DNA of 64,000 bases from a bacterium. Lineage in GTDB: Bacteria > Sumerlaeota > Sumerlaeia > SLMS01 > JAHLLQ01. Each line of letters starts with the position of its first letter. Position 1 is the stretch's first letter. The stretch covers positions 262,662 through 326,661 of the forward strand of contig JAHLLQ010000004.1 of the NCBI GenBank assembly GCA_020444065.1, in the 5' to 3' direction. The position numbers were made by a program, and so were the translations under genes. The notes beneath the pieces were generated by a model. The model saw only the letters and a list, made by a program, of their open reading frames with translations, was not told the DNA's origin and ran no database searches. This document shows, one piece after another, positions 62,306 through 64,000 of the stretch.

Positions 62306-62770
62306 TTAGTTCGCGTCGGATTCAGGCCCGATCGACCGATCTTTCCACTCCCGGGCCAGTTCATCCGGCAGGGGATTATCCGAACGACGCTTCTTGCGAA
62401 TCAGCAGAGCATTCCCGCGGGCCAGAACCTTTTCGCCCTCGGGGGACTTGCGCGAGACAATGGCCTCACCATAGCCCGTTGTGCGCCCCCGATTCAGGAT
62501 ACGCGCCTCCACCGTCAGTCTGCCGTCGCAGCATGAAGACAAGTAGGTGATTTGGAGCTGCGAGGTCAGGGCAATCTCCTGCGAGAGATCCAGCATCGCG
62601 TTCATTGCCTCGCCAATCGCATCATCCACCAGCGCCGCAATCAGGCCGCCATGGACAACGCCCAGCATCTGCAGGAATTCCGGCTTGATATCCACTTGCT
62701 GAACGCAATGGCCGGGCTCGTGCAGAACCGTGCGGGCATTGATGAAATTGAAGAAGTTCGTCTTCGCCAT
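62306..62770 (-). CDS. Hotdog-fold thioesterase, PaaI/4HBT-like
   Basis: 154 residues with the hotdog core: MLGVVHGGLIAALVDDAIGEAMNAM (the HGG motif followed by the central helix with an acidic residue), QLQITYLSSCCDGRLTVEARILNRGRTTGYGEAIV and a last strand VLARGNALLI. These enzymes cleave acyl- or aryl-CoA thioesters. The tail (RKKRRSDNPLPDELAREW...) is charged and extra. It lies between the membrane-protein gene and the radical SAM gene on the same strand; substrate unknown. Confidence 0.88.
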   Translation of the reverse strand: MAKTNFFNFINARTVLHEPGHCVQQVDIKPEFLQMLGVVHGGLIAALVDDAIGEAMNAMLDLSQEIALTSQLQITYLSSCCDGRLTVEARILNRGRTTGYGEAIVSRKSPEGEKVLARGNALLIRKKRRSDNPLPDELAREWKDRSIGPESDAN

Positions 62771-62820
62771 GCGTCTCTCTCCAACGTCCTCGCAAGTTTC
62801 GTTCGATTAAAGAAAGGCGG

Positions 62821-64000
62821 TTATCCTCGTACCACGATGTCCTTCAACTGAAACGCGCCGTATTTTACGAAATTCTTGAACTCGCGCATCGTCGAGACAC
62901 CCATCAGTGTGCGCGCGACAAAACGCGGCCGCATGTAGAACCGGCGCAGTCCCCACGTACGAAGACGCGCCAGTTCCTCGATGGGGATCTTCGTCGTCGG
63001 CATGGCCGGCATTCCGTAGGCTTCCTTCGGAATCTCGCCGTCCGTCAGCAGGCCCTTCGAGACTGCTTCTTCGTAAAGCGCCGTCCCCGGGAACGGATAC
63101 GGATAGAAGATTTCCAGGAAGTCGGGATCCACTTCCTTGGCGAAATCGATGTCCTTCTGCAGCGTGTCGCGATCGTCGTCAGGCAGGCCGAACAGCAAGT
63201 ACATGGAGCGCTTGATGCCCGCTTCGCGCGTGATGCGCAGCGCTTCCCGCGCCTGATCGACTGTGGCCTTCTTGTTAATCTTCTCGAGGGCCTCATCGTC
63301 GCCTTTCTCAACGCCGAATGCGATGATCCAGCACCCCGCCTTCTTCATCCACTCCAGCACTTCCGGATTCACCGTATCCACGCGCGAGTTCGACGCCCAC
63401 GAGATGTCCAATCCCTCGTCAATGATCGACTGGCAGAGGCGAATCACCCACTTCTTGTTTTGCGTGAACAGGTCACTGCGGAACAGGAAATTCCGGATCC
63501 CAAACTTGTGAACGCACTCGCGAATCTCGGCCATCACGTTCTCGACCGAGCGATAGCGATTCTTCAGGCCGCTGACCTGGTTCGCCAGACAGTAGGTGCA
63601 GGAAAAGGGGCAACCACGATTGGTCACCAGGGTCGTTTGCATCTGCTCCACGTCGGGGCGGATGTAGAGCGCGTTGTTTCCCAGGTGCCGGGCGGGAAAG
63701 GGAATCTCGTCCAAGTTGTCCGGCAATCCGCGAGCGGGATTCCGCACGATGCGCTCGCCATCGCGCCAGGTTACCCCCGCGACGTCGGCCGTTTCCATTC
63801 CGCGGGCGAGATCCAGGCAGGTCATCTCATACTCGCCGCGCAGGGCCAGATCGAGATCGGGGAAGCGCTCCAGGGACTGCACATCCAGCGTATTGAAGTG
63901 CGCGCCCTTTGCGATCGTTGTGATCGAGGGATCGACCTTCTTTGCCAGCGTTGCCGCCTTCATGTCGTCGTCGAAGGACGGCGTCGTGATCGAGAGAATC
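62821..64000 (-). CDS. B12-binding-domain radical SAM protein, C-terminal part (cut by window edge)
   Basis: At least 392 residues; the frame stays open to 64000 and the codons before the Met at 63963 read ILSITTPSFDDD, typical of the B12-binding domain, so the gene starts outside the window. Residues from that Met: end of a B12-binding fold (IAKGAHFNTLDVQSLERFPDLDLALRGEYEMT), then the radical SAM core TNRGCPFSCTYC (C-x3-C-x2-C), RSVENVMAEI, SNSRVDTVNPEVLEWMKKAGCWIIAFGVEKGDDEALEKINKK and YLLFGLPDDDRDT. The DIVVRG end is complete. Members of this large class methylate or cyclise varied substrates. Substrate unknown. Confidence 0.92.
   Translation of the reverse strand, partial: ILSITTPSFDDDMKAATLAKKVDPSITTIAKGAHFNTLDVQSLERFPDLDLALRGEYEMTCLDLARGMETADVAGVTWRDGERIVRNPARGLPDNLDEIPFPARHLGNNALYIRPDVEQMQTTLVTNRGCPFSCTYCLANQVSGLKNRYRSVENVMAEIRECVHKFGIRNFLFRSDLFTQNKKWVIRLCQSIIDEGLDISWASNSRVDTVNPEVLEWMKKAGCWIIAFGVEKGDDEALEKINKKATVDQAREALRITREAGIKRSMYLLFGLPDDDRDTLQKDIDFAKEVDPDFLEIFYPYPFPGTALYEEAVSKGLLTDGEIPKEAYGMPAMPTTKIPIEELARLRTWGLRRFYMRPRFVARTLMGVSTMREFKNFVKYGAFQLKDIVVRG

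Overview
The window is about 64 kb of GC-rich bacterial chromosome. It is densely coding on both strands, with one tRNA and no rRNA, prophage, insertion sequence or CRISPR array that I can see. An outer membrane is implied by lpxB and by lipobox proteins. Other hints of lineage are large secreted calcium-site (FG-GAP) proteins with a dockerin-like tail, a type IV pilin/pseudopilin, two very large membrane Ser/Thr kinases carrying TPR or WD40 repeats, a Na+-pump decarboxylase operon, and lysine 2,3-aminomutase. Together these suggest an uncultured Gram-negative phylum with PVC/FCB-like gene content (a Sumerlaeota/Hydrogenedentota-like organism is my guess). Taxonomy cannot be settled from this sequence.

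Layout. 1-6.8 kb: end of dapF, a secreted beta-propeller-like protein, an exported endonuclease/exonuclease/phosphatase-fold lipoprotein, a gene made of two fused GxxExxY units, a fused MlaF-MlaE-like lipid ABC transporter with DUF507, and a DUF4870 membrane protein. 6.8-10.9 kb (minus): UbiD-family decarboxylase, GT87-like membrane protein and mazG in one operon. 11.2-14.5 kb (plus): oadG-oadA-oadB type sodium-pumping decarboxylase. 14.6-18.9 kb: a lone OppD-type ATPase, a long nested palindrome, a methyltransferase, tRNA-Leu(CAA) and a 670-residue FG-GAP protein. 18.9-24.2 kb (minus): cca, a thioredoxin-like gene, a DUF2851 gene, pfkA and maa. 24.5-34.6 kb (minus): a membrane protein, ftsK, guaB, hrpB and a large DUF4153/4173-like membrane protein. 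34.8-40.2 kb: a cold-shock gene, a single-chain double ribbon-helix-helix-like gene, kamA, dacB and a pilin gene. 40.4-50.1 kb (plus): the housekeeping run ylxM-like, ffh, rpsP, khpA, rimM, then a UbiA-family prenyltransferase, a Gfo/Idh/MocA oxidoreductase, lpxB, der, a small lipoprotein and a radical SAM/SPASM protein. 50.2-59.9 kb: an SRPBCC-SDR39U1 fusion, a CarH-type B12-binding MerR regulator, and two large receptor-like Ser/Thr kinases facing each other. 60.1-64 kb: gph, two membrane proteins of unknown function, a hotdog thioesterase, and the start-truncated end of a B12-binding radical SAM protein.

The most unusual part is 50.2-59.9 kb. The MerR-type protein keeps the residues used by CarH photoreceptors to bind adenosylcobalamin (W-x9-EH and E-x-H-x-x-G). 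It lies 88 bp upstream of a kinase gene whose leader has an inverted repeat. That kinase ends on the same CTAG tetranucleotide as the opposing kinase. The opposing kinase has fourteen WD40-like repeats and a C-terminal segment that reads as a CBM20 starch-binding domain, a combination I do not know from described kinases. Also notable are the GxxExxY fusion, whose linker is translated from an intergenic repeat, the single-chain RHH-like protein, the fused MlaFE-like transporter, and a 132-bp palindromic element at 15.67-15.80 kb.
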